From: Rhizobium deserti | GTDB taxonomy: Bacteria > Pseudomonadota > Alphaproteobacteria > Rhizobiales > Rhizobiaceae | Assembly: GCF_004358025.1 (NCBI RefSeq) | Contig: NZ_SMTL01000001.1 | Coordinates: 620,001-684,000 of the forward strand | Direction: 5' to 3' | DNA: 64,000 nucleotides | Shown: positions 1-8,886 of the stretch, in pieces | How the letters are laid out: every line of letters begins with the position of its first letter | Position numbering within the stretch: the first letter of the stretch is position 1 | Program-made: the position numbers and the translations under genes | The notes under the pieces: generated by a model | Told to the model about the DNA's origin: nothing | What the model saw: the letters and a program-made list of their open reading frames with translations, nothing else | Database searches by the model: none

Positions 1-1
1 C

Positions 2-346
2 ATGCTGCAAATGGTGGCGGAATTCCTGACGCCGCTCGACGTCAGCCCGGACGCGCTGGCCCTGGATGCCGTGCGCGACGTTGGCCCCGGAGGCCATTAT
101 TTCGGGACTGCCCATACGCTGGCCCGCTACGAGACCGCCTTCTATTCGCCGATCCTGTCCGACTGGCGCAATTTCGAGACGTGGACAGATGCCGGCCGGC
201 CGACCACCTACGACCACGCCAACCGCATCTTCAAGGAGGCGCTCGCCGCCTATCAGCAACCGGCACTCGATCCGGCCATCGAGGAAGAGCTCAAGGAGTT
301 CGTCACCCGCCGGAAGTCGGAGGGAGGCGTTGCAACGGATTTCTAA
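2..346 (+). CDS. Trimethylamine methyltransferase (MttB) family protein, C-terminal part
   Basis: This is the last 114 residues of a reading frame that runs in from outside the window, so its true start is not seen. The tail has the pattern of the C-terminus of MttB-family corrinoid methyltransferases, including the GPGGHYFGTAHT stretch near residue 28 and the later FYSPILSDWRNFETW stretch. Members that lack pyrrolysine are common in rhizobia and act on glycine betaine or related methylamines. Because the active-site region is missing, the substrate cannot be judged here. The assignment to the family is fairly firm, the exact function is not. Confidence 0.75.
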   Translation: MLQMVAEFLTPLDVSPDALALDAVRDVGPGGHYFGTAHTLARYETAFYSPILSDWRNFETWTDAGRPTTYDHANRIFKEALAAYQQPALDPAIEEELKEFVTRRKSEGGVATDF

Positions 347-542
347 GGGAACAGAAAAGCCGCAGTTACGCCAGCTTTTTGCCGCAATGCTGTTTGTGGA
401 TTGCGCGTCGGGCGTGAAGATCAACTGAGGGTAGATCCAAGCTGAACAGCTGTTCAGATCAAATCTGTATGTTTTCCATCAATTCGTCGCCTTTGCGCAT
501 GATTATCCGCCTACCCTGAAGCAAAGGGAAAGGAACCACAGC

Positions 543-884
543 ATGCAAGTTTTCAAGAAACCTATCTCCGCCGGCCTTGCAGCATTGTCCATCGCTGGCG
601 CCTTGGCGGCGACGGCACCGGCTGCTCAGGCCCGTGATCACCACCACCACAACAATATCCTGCCGGGCGTGGCAGCCGGCCTGGCCGGCGGCATTATCGG
701 CGGCGCCATCATCGCCGGGTCGCAGCAGCCCGTTTATGTGGAGCCGGAATACGACTACGCGCCGCCACCGCCGCCGCCGGTCTATCACCGGACCTATTAC
801 CGGGCGCAGTATGTGCCACGGTGCCATTATGAATGGGTCGAAAACGAATGGGGTGAAGCTTATCGCGCCCGCGTCTGCCGCTAA
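543..884 (+). CDS. Small secreted protein with a glycine-zipper segment
   Basis: A 113-residue protein. Residues 1-30 form a signal peptide (Lys-Lys, hydrophobic Ala/Leu core, AQA cleavage site). Next come a run of four histidines, a glycine-zipper-like hydrophobic stretch (about 41-60, GVAAGLAGGIIGGAIIAG), and a Pro/Tyr-rich C-terminal part with two cysteines. This architecture resembles BA14K-like and other small periplasmic or outer-membrane proteins of Rhizobiales. The start is supported by an AAAGGAA ribosome binding site. The gene stands alone and is followed by a clear terminator. Its function is not known; a cell-envelope role is inferred only from the signal peptide and zipper. Confidence 0.75.
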   Translation: MQVFKKPISAGLAALSIAGALAATAPAAQARDHHHHNNILPGVAAGLAGGIIGGAIIAGSQQPVYVEPEYDYAPPPPPPVYHRTYYRAQYVPRCHYEWVENEWGEAYRARVCR

Positions 885-916
885 TCCCTGGCAGGATCCG
901 CCCCTGGCTTTCAGAC

Positions 917-952
917 AAACCTGCTTCGCCACCCGGCGGGGCAGGTTTTTTT
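917..952 (+). terminator. Rho-independent terminator after the secreted-protein gene
   Basis: An 8-bp perfect stem, AAACCTGC at 917-924 pairing with GCAGGTTT at 941-948, is followed by a run of Ts. It lies 33 bases after the stop codon at 884 and reads on the plus strand. Confidence 0.85.
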
Positions 953-1265
953 CATTTCGACGGCCCGGCCGCCAGCCTTGATCGGTCAACAAAACATCTG
1001 CTTGACTTTTGGCTGCGAAAGCACCAAATGCAGTCCAGCTTTCACCTTCCGGCCGCCGCGTGAGTTGGCCTCGCCTCAGATAATGACCGCGAAGAAGGAT
1101 TAAGGCGCACAGATAGATCGCCCTGGCATTCAGGGTTTAAGCGCTGGAAAGTTTTTCCAACTTGCAAGTTCCCACTTCACGCGGGGTTCTTGACGCCACA
1201 GGTAGACCGGACGGCATGGTGCCAGTTCGGCGTGACGCTTTTGGCGCCCCTAAAAGGTATTCGAC
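953..1265. other. Untranslated stretch and long leader before the helicase gene
   Basis: No gene is visible between the terminator and the helicase start. The segment contains short self-complementary stretches such as GGAAA/TTTCC near 1147-1158 and an AAAAGGT ribosome binding site just before 1266. A long leader would fit a cold- or growth-regulated RNA helicase, but no known riboregulator is recognised. Confidence 0.4.
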
Positions 1266-2954
1266 TTGACGAATTTCCAGGAGCTTGGCCTGTCCAAGCA
1301 GATCGTAGCCACTCTTTTTGCACTTGGCTACGAAACGCCTACCCCGATCCAGGAGCAGGCCATCCCGCAGCTTCTCGAAGGCCGCGACATGATCGGCCTC
1401 GCCCAGACCGGCACTGGCAAGACGGCGGCTTTCGGCCTGCCGCTCATTGAAATGCTGGCCAAGGACCCGAAGCGTCCTGACAACCGCACGACCCGCACGC
1501 TGATCCTCGCGCCGACCCGCGAACTGGTCAACCAGATCGCTACGAGCCTGAAAAGCTATGTGCGCGGCACGCCCATGAAGATCAATGCCGTCGTCGGCGG
1601 CGCATCGATCAACAAGCAGCAGCTGCAGCTCGAAAAGGGCACCGACATCCTCGTTGCAACGCCGGGCCGCCTGCTAGACCTGATTGCCCGCCGGGCGATC
1701 GGCCTGACCGCGGTGCGCTACCTGGTGCTCGACGAAGCCGACCAGATGCTGGACCTCGGCTTCATCCACGACCTGCGCAAGATTTCCAAGATGGTTCCGA
1801 AGAACCGTCAGACGCTGCTCTTTTCTGCCACCATGCCGAAAGCGATTGCCGATCTCGCCTCCGACTTCCTAAAGGATCCGATCCAGGTTTCCGTCACGCC
1901 TCCGGGCAAGGCTGCCGACAAGGTGGAGCAATATGTCCACTTCGTCGCCGGCAAGAACGACAAGACCGAACTTCTCAAGAAGTCGCTCGAAGAAAATCCG
2001 GATGGTCGCGCCATGGTCTTCCTGCGCACCAAGCACACGGCGGAAAAGCTGTCCAAATATCTTGAGCATATCGGCTTCAAGGTCGCGTCCATCCACGGCA
2101 ACAAGAGCCAGGGTCAGCGCGAGCGGGCTTTGAAGGCCTTCCGCGACGGGGAGATCCGCGTCCTGGTGGCGACCGACGTCGCAGCCCGCGGCATCGATAT
2201 TCCCGGCGTCACGCATGTCTTCAATTATGACCTGCCGGAAGTGCCGGATGCCTACGTGCACCGGATCGGCCGTACCGCTCGTGCCGGCCGCGACGGCATC
2301 GCCATTGCATTCTGCGCGACCGATGAAACCGGTCTGCTGCGCGACATCGAAAAGCTCATGGGCATCGAGATTGCCACGGCTTCCGGCACCCGTCCGGAAG
2401 GCATGAGCCGCCCTTCGCGCGGCGGCAACAACAACCGCGGTGGCGCCAAAGGCGGCCGGGGCGGCAACGGTGCCGGTCAGGGCCAGAATCGTGGCCGTGG
2501 CAATGGCGAAGGCCGTCCCCAGGGCGAAGGTCGTCCGGAGCGTCGCGAGCGCCCGGCCCGCAAGTCCTTCTTTGCGGGTGAAGGCGCCGAGGGCGGCGCG
2601 CGTTCCGACGAACGCGGCGCTCGCCCGCAGCGTCCGGCACGTGCCAATGGCGATCGCCCGCAGCGTGCCCGCAGCGACGATTTCCGCGGTCAGCGTCGTG
2701 GCGAGGAAGCTCCGCGCTTGGCAGCGGATAACGATCTTGCCGGCTCGACCTCCGATTTCCGTGCAGCCAAGAAGCCTGCCGCAGCATCTCATGGCGACGC
2801 GCGTCCGGCGCGTCCGGAACAGCGCAAGGCACCTGCCGGCCAGGCCCGTCCTGTCCAGAAGGCAGGCGACAACCGTGGCCCTGTGCGCTTCGGCAATGAC
2901 AACCAGAGTGAAAACCGCGGTGGTCAGCAGGGTCGCAAGCGCCGTCCGGCGTAA
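1266..2954 (+). CDS. DEAD-box ATP-dependent RNA helicase (RhlE type)
   Basis: A 562-residue helicase that unwinds RNA duplexes using ATP, expected in the cytoplasm in ribosome assembly or RNA decay. Visible motifs in order: Q motif (about 21-33), Walker A AQTGTGKT (46-53), PTRELVNQ, DEAD (156-159), SAT (187-189), and HRIGRTARAG in the second RecA domain. The helicase core ends near residue 370. A roughly 190-residue basic tail rich in Arg, Gly, Asn and Gln follows, typical of RhlE/CsdA-like proteins and likely to bind RNA. The start is a TTG, chosen because the MTNFQELGL N-terminus is where family members begin and AAAAGGT lies upstream. A strong terminator follows. Confidence 0.93.
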   Translation: MTNFQELGLSKQIVATLFALGYETPTPIQEQAIPQLLEGRDMIGLAQTGTGKTAAFGLPLIEMLAKDPKRPDNRTTRTLILAPTRELVNQIATSLKSYVRGTPMKINAVVGGASINKQQLQLEKGTDILVATPGRLLDLIARRAIGLTAVRYLVLDEADQMLDLGFIHDLRKISKMVPKNRQTLLFSATMPKAIADLASDFLKDPIQVSVTPPGKAADKVEQYVHFVAGKNDKTELLKKSLEENPDGRAMVFLRTKHTAEKLSKYLEHIGFKVASIHGNKSQGQRERALKAFRDGEIRVLVATDVAARGIDIPGVTHVFNYDLPEVPDAYVHRIGRTARAGRDGIAIAFCATDETGLLRDIEKLMGIEIATASGTRPEGMSRPSRGGNNNRGGAKGGRGGNGAGQGQNRGRGNGEGRPQGEGRPERRERPARKSFFAGEGAEGGARSDERGARPQRPARANGDRPQRARSDDFRGQRRGEEAPRLAADNDLAGSTSDFRAAKKPAAASHGDARPARPEQRKAPAGQARPVQKAGDNRGPVRFGNDNQSENRGGQQGRKRRPA

Positions 2955-2982
2955 GTGATCCTAGCCTGCTGAAATCTTCTTG

Positions 2983-3010
2983 AGAGGCCGCCAACGCGGC
3001 CTCTTTTTTG
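2983..3010 (+). terminator. Rho-independent terminator after the helicase gene
   Basis: A perfect 9-bp stem, AGAGGCCGC at 2983-2991 pairing with GCGGCCTCT at 2996-3004, has a 4-base loop and is followed by six Ts. It separates the helicase from the convergent SDR gene. Confidence 0.92.
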
Positions 3011-3019
3011 TCTATGGCT

Positions 3020-3763
3020 TCATTTTACCGCGGAGTTTCCCCCGTCGGCCCACAGGGCGGTGCCGGCAACAAAGCTCGACATCGGTCCGGCGAGGAAGAG
3101 CGCAGCCCGGGCGATCTCCTCCGGTTGAGCAATGCGCTTCAAGGCATGCAAGCCTGCCGCCCATTCCTTTTGGGCCGCGTCGCCGGCCATGGGCGTATCT
3201 GTGCCGCCGGGCAGCAGAGCATTCGCCCGGATGCCTGACGCCGCGTAGTCGGCGGTAATGCCCTTCACCAACCCCATCAGGCCGGCCTTCGAGGTTCCGT
3301 AGGCGCACATGCCGGGAATGCCGACACTCGTGCCAACAAAGGTTGACGTGAAGATGATCGAACCGCCACCGCGCACCAGCATTGCCGGGATCTGTGCCGT
3401 GGCGGCGAGAACGGCACTGATGAGATTGGTGGCAATGGTATGTTGCCATTCACCTGGCGTCACCTCCGTCAGCGGTTTGTAGGGCCCGACGGTGCCGGCA
3501 TTGTTGAAGGCAATGTCGAGACCGCCGAAGCGCCCGATGGCCGTCTCGACGAGCCGGCGGTGGGTCGTCTCGTCGACGATGTCGCCACAAACTGAGGCTG
3601 CCTGCCCGCCGCTCTCCTCAATCTCGGCGACCAGCGCCTCAAGCGCTTGCTTTCCGCGCGCATTGACGACCACCGCAGCGCCCTCTTTCGCAAACAGCAA
3701 TGCGGCGGCCCTGCCGATCCCGCTCGATGCTCCGGTGATGATGGCGACCTTTTTTCTCAACAT
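3020..3763 (-). CDS. SDR family NAD(P)-dependent oxidoreductase
   Basis: A 247-residue classical short-chain dehydrogenase. It shows the nucleotide-binding TGASSGIG (10-17), the NNAG motif (87-90), Asn113, and a catalytic Tyr155-x-x-x-Lys159 in AYGTSKAG, so it should be an active NAD(P)-linked alcohol or ketone oxidoreductase. The substrate cannot be deduced. The start has an AAGGAGA ribosome binding site. It is convergent with the helicase and lies about 100 bases downstream of the EamA transporter on the same strand, so the two may be co-transcribed. Confidence 0.9.
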   Translation of the reverse strand: MLRKKVAIITGASSGIGRAAALLFAKEGAAVVVNARGKQALEALVAEIEESGGQAASVCGDIVDETTHRRLVETAIGRFGGLDIAFNNAGTVGPYKPLTEVTPGEWQHTIATNLISAVLAATAQIPAMLVRGGGSIIFTSTFVGTSVGIPGMCAYGTSKAGLMGLVKGITADYAASGIRANALLPGGTDTPMAGDAAQKEWAAGLHALKRIAQPEEIARAALFLAGPMSSFVAGTALWADGGNSAVK

Positions 3764-3861
3764 GGCTATAGCTCTCCTTTAGAGTTGCCCATGCTGATTA
3801 GTGGTCTGGAGAAGGCCTCGACACCCGTTTCCCGACTGGCAACGCCATTGCCGATGGAGCG

Positions 3862-4752
3862 TTACCCGGCAGCCTGCGGATCCGTCTTTCGGTTGACGAG
3901 ATAAACGCCGGAAACGACGATGATCGTGCCGATGATCATCGGTAGCGTCAGCGGTTCGCCGAACAGGATGGCCGCTTCAATGGCGACCACCGGCGGCATT
4001 AGATAGATCAGCGAGGCGGCGCGAGACACCTGTCCGCGGCGGATGAGATAAAGCAGCAGCGCCACCGCCCCCATGGAAATGCCGATCACTGACCAAGCCA
4101 TGGACAGGATCGCCTGTTGGGTCCAGTCGAAGCGCAGGTTCTCGAGGGCCAGGGCAATCGGGATGGTCACGATCAGCGCGCCGAGGAATTGCAGCGTTGC
4201 AATCGACATCAGGTCGCCCTCCTGGAGATACCGCTTCTGATAGAGCGTGCCATAGGTGACCGAAGCCATGGCGATCAGGTTGATCAGCACCGGCAGGGCG
4301 AGGCCCTGAAGGCCTTGGTCCAGTATGCCCATGAGCTGCGGCGACACGGCGATCAGGATTCCGGCAAAACCGAGCAGCAGCCCAAGTTTCTGCAGCGGTC
4401 GCAGCCGCTCTGCCAAGAAGAACGGCGCCATCAGAGCCGTCAGCAGCGGCTGAAGCCCCGCAATGATGCCGGACAGGCCAGCAGGAACGCCCTGCCCGAT
4501 CGCGTACCAGACGCCGGCAAGATAAAGCCCGTGCAGAAAGACCCCGGACAGCAGCGCGTGGCCGATCTGGCTGCGCGTTTTCGGCCATTTCGCGTTGACT
4601 GCCAGGCAGATGACGAAAAAAGCGGCGGCGGCAAGCGCATGGCGCACGGCCAGAAAGGTCACCGGATCCGCATGGGCCGCGGCATATTTGGCAACAATCC
4701 AGCCGGTCGACCAGAGGAGAACGAAAATGGCCGGAGCGGTGCGGTCGAGCAT
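3862..4752 (-). CDS. EamA/DMT family transporter
   Basis: A 296-residue inner-membrane protein with about ten hydrophobic segments arranged as two EamA repeats, the usual layout of drug/metabolite exporters (RhaT/YdcZ-like). Such proteins export amino acids, nucleosides or other small metabolites. Nothing in the sequence fixes the substrate. It lies divergently to the ATP-grasp operon, and roughly 290 bases separate the two. No strong ribosome binding site is seen at this start. Confidence 0.88.
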   Translation of the reverse strand: MLDRTAPAIFVLLWSTGWIVAKYAAAHADPVTFLAVRHALAAAAFFVICLAVNAKWPKTRSQIGHALLSGVFLHGLYLAGVWYAIGQGVPAGLSGIIAGLQPLLTALMAPFFLAERLRPLQKLGLLLGFAGILIAVSPQLMGILDQGLQGLALPVLINLIAMASVTYGTLYQKRYLQEGDLMSIATLQFLGALIVTIPIALALENLRFDWTQQAILSMAWSVIGISMGAVALLLYLIRRGQVSRAASLIYLMPPVVAIEAAILFGEPLTLPMIIGTIIVVSGVYLVNRKTDPQAAG

Positions 4753-5044
4753 GGGGAGGTTCCGGCTGGAATGAATGGCGAGGCCTGCTTAACCCTATGG
4801 CCCTTTCCGGTCAAAACAGAAAAACTGACGGCTATGATCAATAACCGCGGCAAGGGAGTATGGCCCGCAGGCATCTTTCTGCCGTTTCGCCAGTTAGAGG
4901 CCTGGACATTCGACGGGGCAAAGCAGCTCTGCTGCAGTAGGGCTCGGCAGACAATTACCCACGGGGGGCAAATCTTTGGACGGCATCTCGCATGGTTCTT
5001 GCATTGCCGACGGCGTTGTATTCTTATGACAAAAAAAGGGGAAT
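4753..5044. other. Divergent intergenic region
   Basis: Separates the leftward transporter gene from the rightward ATP-grasp operon and should hold both promoters. A purine-rich AAAAAAAGGGGAAT immediately before 5045 serves as ribosome binding site for the operon's first gene. No operator or RNA gene is recognised. Confidence 0.4.
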
Positions 5045-6460
5045 ATGCGTTTGGCATTTGACGAAATGTTGACGGCGGAAAACCATCCGCGACCGCCATA
5101 CAAGACCTATCACGACTGGTATGCCAATCAGGATGCCGCCCACCTGATCCGCAAGACGCAGGACGCGGAAAACATCTTCAGAAGAACCGGCATTACCTTC
5201 GCAGTCTACGGCCATGCCGACAGTTCGGAAAAATTGATCCCCTTCGACATCATCCCGCGCATCATTTCCGCTCGCGAATGGCGAAAACTGGCCCAGGGCA
5301 TCGAACAGCGGGTCTTGGCGCTCAACGCCTTTCTGGACGACATCTACCACAAGCAGGAAATCATCAAGGCGGGCCGCATTCCGCGCGAACTGATCGAGAA
5401 GAACGTCGCCTTCCTCCCCGAAATGATCGGCTTCAAGCCGCCGGGCGGCGTTTATACTCATATCGTCGGCACCGATATCGTACGCACCGGCGAGGATCAG
5501 TTCTACGTGCTGGAAGACAATGCCCGCACGCCTTCCGGGGTCTCCTACATGCTGGAGAACCGGGAAACCATGATGCAGATGTTTCCCGAGCTCTTCACCC
5601 TGAACAAGGTGCAGCGCGTCGAGGATTATCCACGGCAATTGCGCCAATCGCTCTCCTCGCTGGCGCCGCCCGGCTGCAAGGGACGGCCACGGGTCGCGGT
5701 GCTGACGCCAGGCATCTATAATTCCGCCTATTACGAGCATTCCTTCCTGGCCGACCAGATGGGCGTCGAACTGGTGGAAGGCTCGGATCTTCGTGTCATC
5801 GACGGGCGGGTCAAAATGCGCACCACCCGCGGCTATGAAGCGATCGACGTGCTCTACCGCCGCGTCGACGACGACTTTCTCGATCCCCTCACCTTCCGCC
5901 CGGATTCCGCACTGGGCATACCCGGCATCATGGATGTCTACCGCGCCGGCAATATCACCATTGCCAATGCACCGGGCACCGGCATTGCCGATGACAAGGC
6001 GATCTATTCCTATATGCCGGAGATCGTCGAGTTCTATACGGGCCGCAAGGCGCTGCTGGAAAATGTGCCAACCTGGCGCTGTTCGGAACCCGACAGCCTC
6101 AAATACGTGCTGGAGCACCTAGAGGAACTGGTGGTCAAGGAAGTCCACGGATCCGGCGGCTACGGCATGCTGGTCGGCCCGACGGCGACGAAAAAGGAAT
6201 GCGAGGAATTCGCCAAGAAGCTCGCCGCAAGGCCCGGCAATTACATCGCCCAGCCGACGCTGGCGCTTTCGACGGTGCCGATCTTCGTCAACAAGGGCAT
6301 TGCTCCCCGCCACGTCGACCTGCGACCCTATGTGCTGGTTTCCGACAAGGTGAAGATCATTCCCGGCGGCCTGACCCGCGTGGCGCTGAAGCAGGGCTCG
6401 CTGGTGGTTAATTCCAGCCAGGGCGGCGGCACCAAGGATACCTGGGTTCTGGAGGACTGA
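5045..6460 (+). CDS. Circularly permuted type 2 ATP-grasp protein
   Basis: A 471-residue protein of the DUF404/DUF407 ATP-grasp family. Recognisable family segments include the GGVYTHIVGTDIVRT region, the LEDNARTPSGVSYMLENR segment, the VKEVHGSGGYGML ATP-binding loop, and the RPYVLVSDKVKIIPGGLTRVAL C-terminal part. These proteins are predicted ligases that form amide bonds with ATP, acting with the alpha-E and transglutaminase-like proteins encoded next door. It is the first gene of a tight three-gene operon; the following start lies 5 bases after its stop. The biochemical substrate of this family is not established to my knowledge. Confidence 0.92.
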   Translation: MRLAFDEMLTAENHPRPPYKTYHDWYANQDAAHLIRKTQDAENIFRRTGITFAVYGHADSSEKLIPFDIIPRIISAREWRKLAQGIEQRVLALNAFLDDIYHKQEIIKAGRIPRELIEKNVAFLPEMIGFKPPGGVYTHIVGTDIVRTGEDQFYVLEDNARTPSGVSYMLENRETMMQMFPELFTLNKVQRVEDYPRQLRQSLSSLAPPGCKGRPRVAVLTPGIYNSAYYEHSFLADQMGVELVEGSDLRVIDGRVKMRTTRGYEAIDVLYRRVDDDFLDPLTFRPDSALGIPGIMDVYRAGNITIANAPGTGIADDKAIYSYMPEIVEFYTGRKALLENVPTWRCSEPDSLKYVLEHLEELVVKEVHGSGGYGMLVGPTATKKECEEFAKKLAARPGNYIAQPTLALSTVPIFVNKGIAPRHVDLRPYVLVSDKVKIIPGGLTRVALKQGSLVVNSSQGGGTKDTWVLED

Positions 6461-6465
6461 CGCAA

Positions 6466-7407
6466 ATGTTGGGAAGAACCGCGAACGGCCTCTACTGGAT
6501 GTTCCGCTATATCGAGCGGGCCGAAAACATCGCCCGCCTCGTCGATGCCGGTCTCCGCGTCGCACTGACGCGTGCCGGCTCCTCCGACGAGGACTGGGAC
6601 GGCGTGCTGCAGAGCGCAGGCGTGCGCAAGGCCTATGACCAGGTGCATGACAAGCTGACCGCCGCCGCCGCCGTTGATTACCTGCTGCGCGACGAGCAAA
6701 ACCCGTCAAGCGTCATGTCCTGCATCGACTATGGGCGCAACAACGCCCGCATGGTGCGCACGGCGCTGACCCGGGAAACTTGGGAAGCCACCAATGAATG
6801 CTGGATCGACCTCAAGACGCGGCTGGCGCGGCAAGCCAAGCCGACCGACCTGCCGGAACTCATCGACGTCATCAAGCACCGCTGCGGATTGATCCGCGGT
6901 GCCTTCCACGGCTCGATGCTGCGCAACGAGATCTACAATTTTTCGCGCATCGGCACATTCATCGAGCGTGCAGACAATACCAGCCGCATTCTTGACGTGA
7001 AATACTACGTGCTGCTGCCCTCGATCAGCCAGGTTGGTTCGGCACTGGACAATTTTCAATGGGAGTCAATCCTGCGGTCGGTCTCGGCGCACCGCTCCTA
7101 TGGCTGGGTCTATGACGGCGAGTACCAGGCGGCCAATATAGCCGACTTCCTCATCCTCAAGGTGCAGATGCCTCGTTCGCTCGCTTATTGCTATGAGAAA
7201 ATCGTCAGCAATCTGTGCTATCTTGAAACCGACTACGGCCAGCGCCACAAGGCCCATGACACGGCTGATGCGATCAAGGCCATGCTGAAGCGCGGCTCGA
7301 TCACCGACATCATGGATCACGGCCTACATGAGTTTCTCGAGGACTTCATCGGCCGCAACAACCAGCTAAGTGCGGACATTTCCGAGGGCTACCGCTTCTA
7401 CCAGTAA
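6466..7407 (+). CDS. Alpha-E domain-containing protein (DUF403)
   Basis: A 313-residue, mostly helical protein that begins MLGRTANGLYWMFRYIERAENIARL, the hallmark of alpha-E domain proteins. It has no recognisable enzymatic motif and is thought to act as a partner of the preceding ATP-grasp ligase. Its ribosome binding site (GGAGGA) overlaps the end of the ATP-grasp gene, so translation of the two is probably coupled. The role in peptide or protein modification is inferred from the conserved operon rather than seen in the sequence. Confidence 0.92.
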   Translation: MLGRTANGLYWMFRYIERAENIARLVDAGLRVALTRAGSSDEDWDGVLQSAGVRKAYDQVHDKLTAAAAVDYLLRDEQNPSSVMSCIDYGRNNARMVRTALTRETWEATNECWIDLKTRLARQAKPTDLPELIDVIKHRCGLIRGAFHGSMLRNEIYNFSRIGTFIERADNTSRILDVKYYVLLPSISQVGSALDNFQWESILRSVSAHRSYGWVYDGEYQAANIADFLILKVQMPRSLAYCYEKIVSNLCYLETDYGQRHKAHDTADAIKAMLKRGSITDIMDHGLHEFLEDFIGRNNQLSADISEGYRFYQ

Positions 7408-7433
7408 GCTTAACCGGCAACAGGACATCGCCC

Positions 7434-8276
7434 ATGCGGTTGAAGATTTCGCATACGACCGAATATGAATATGACGAGCCGGTACCTTATTCGCTGCAGC
7501 GCCTGCGGCTGACGCCGCTGGACGGCCCGGGCCAGAAGGTGCTGAACTGGACCGTCAGCGTCGATGGCGCCAAGGTTGAGGTCGGTTATCCGGACCAGTT
7601 CGGCAACCGGGTCGAACTGGTATCGACAGAAGACACGCAAAAAACCATCCGCATCACCGCTACGGGAGAAGTTGAAACGCAGGACCGCGCCGGCGTTTTC
7701 GGCCCGCACCAGGGTTTCTGCCCGCTTTGGCTCTTTCTGCGCGAAACGCCGCTGACCAAGCCGGGGGAACTGGTGGGCGAACTGGTCAAAAGCCTGACGG
7801 GCGACACGGAACTTGCCCGTATGCATACGCTTATGGAAGCCATTCACGCCCGGGTCGATTATATTCCTGGTACAACGACAACGGAAACGACGGCAGAGGA
7901 AGCGTTGGCGGCAAAGACCGGCGTCTGCCAGGATCACACGCATATCTTCCTGGCCGCCGCCCGCTCGCTGGAAAATCCAGCCCGCTATGTGTCCGGCTAC
8001 CTCCTGATGGATGGCCAGACCGAGCAGGTGGCAACCCATGCCTGGGCGGAAGTGCATCTGCCAGGGCTCGGTTGGGTCGGCTTCGACGCCGCCAACAACG
8101 TCTGCCCCGACGAGCGCTATGTCCGGATTGCCACCGGCTTATCCTATACTGACTGCGTTCCCGTCTCCGGCATGCGGATCGGCATTGCAGGAGAGCATCT
8201 CAAAGTCTCGCTTAGCGTGGCGCCGAGCCAGACGCCAAGCCAGAGCCAGCAGGGCCAAAGCCAAACTCAAGGGTGA
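7434..8276 (+). CDS. Transglutaminase-like cysteine protease family protein
   Basis: A 280-residue protein with an N-terminal bacterial transglutaminase-like domain (MRLKISHTTEYEYDEPV start) followed by the transglutaminase core. The catalytic triad is visible: Cys in TGVCQDHTH near residue 163, His in ATHAWAEV near 203, and Asp in GFDAANN near 219. The C-terminus ends in a Gln/Ser-rich tail of about 15 residues. Enzymes with this fold can cleave or transfer amide bonds. It is the third gene of the ATP-grasp/alpha-E operon, 26 bases behind the alpha-E gene. Confidence 0.92.
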   Translation: MRLKISHTTEYEYDEPVPYSLQRLRLTPLDGPGQKVLNWTVSVDGAKVEVGYPDQFGNRVELVSTEDTQKTIRITATGEVETQDRAGVFGPHQGFCPLWLFLRETPLTKPGELVGELVKSLTGDTELARMHTLMEAIHARVDYIPGTTTTETTAEEALAAKTGVCQDHTHIFLAAARSLENPARYVSGYLLMDGQTEQVATHAWAEVHLPGLGWVGFDAANNVCPDERYVRIATGLSYTDCVPVSGMRIGIAGEHLKVSLSVAPSQTPSQSQQGQSQTQG

Positions 8277-8399
8277 TGGCGCTGCGGTAAAGCGGCACCT
8301 GATTGGCTGGGAAACCTGCCGGGAGAATGCCGGCGAACGTGCCGCAAGCCCGACACCACCTTTGCATGATTGGGTCCGCACTCACGCAATGAGGTTGCT

Positions 8400-8876
8400 A
8401 TGCTGCTCGGACAATCGATCTTCCAGTCTGTTTTGACGCGGCTCGACGACGAACGTGCCGACGACATCGTGGACGACGCGGGAGAAAGTTTCCGGATCCA
8501 GGGGCTCGGCTCGGGCTTCGTGGTGTCGCCGGACAACGGACCGATGGTCACCGTGGGCGGCGCGGACGCCTATCTTGCCTTTCTTGCGGAAGAGCCCATG
8601 GCTGATCTCCAGCCGACGGCGATGCCGCAGGATGAACCACGGCCGGTACCGGTCGCGCCGCCTCATCTGCTGCGCCTGAGCCCGCAGGAGATTGCCGAGG
8701 ATCTTGGCATTGCCGCTTCGGACACGGAAGCAGAGCTTGGCGAAAAACGCCGGCATTTCGCCAAGTCCAATCACCCGGACGGCGTCCCGCCTGAGTTTCG
8801 CGAGAGCGCCAATATCCGCATGCAGACCGCCAATCTGTTGATCGACACCGCCATCCGGCAGCTGTCCTGGCGGTAA
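8400..8876 (+). CDS. J-domain-like protein with C-terminal HPD motif
   Basis: About 158 residues from the ATG at 8400, which is preceded by AATGAGG; an in-frame TTG at 8370 would add ten residues. The N-terminal two thirds has no recognisable domain. The C-terminal 60 residues (LSPQEIAEDLGIA...EKRRHFAKSNHPDGVPPEFRE...ANLLIDTAI) follow the J-domain pattern, including the HPD tripeptide that stimulates DnaK-type chaperones, with Asn before it and the usual helices either side. A J-like role is inferred; the client and partner are unknown. It stands just downstream of the transglutaminase operon but about 120 bases away. Confidence 0.72.
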   Translation: MLLGQSIFQSVLTRLDDERADDIVDDAGESFRIQGLGSGFVVSPDNGPMVTVGGADAYLAFLAEEPMADLQPTAMPQDEPRPVPVAPPHLLRLSPQEIAEDLGIAASDTEAELGEKRRHFAKSNHPDGVPPEFRESANIRMQTANLLIDTAIRQLSWR

Positions 8877-8886
8877 AACCTTTCGC

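Noticed and set aside
1869..2994. Long minus-strand frames (307 and 212 codons) opposite the helicase
   Set aside because: They mirror the RG-rich helicase tail, give low-complexity Ala/Arg-rich products, and have no ribosome binding site or known domain.
5024..6118. A 364-codon minus-strand frame
   Set aside because: It lies entirely opposite the ATP-grasp gene, whose motifs are clear. His/Asp/Val-rich composition is that of a shadow frame.
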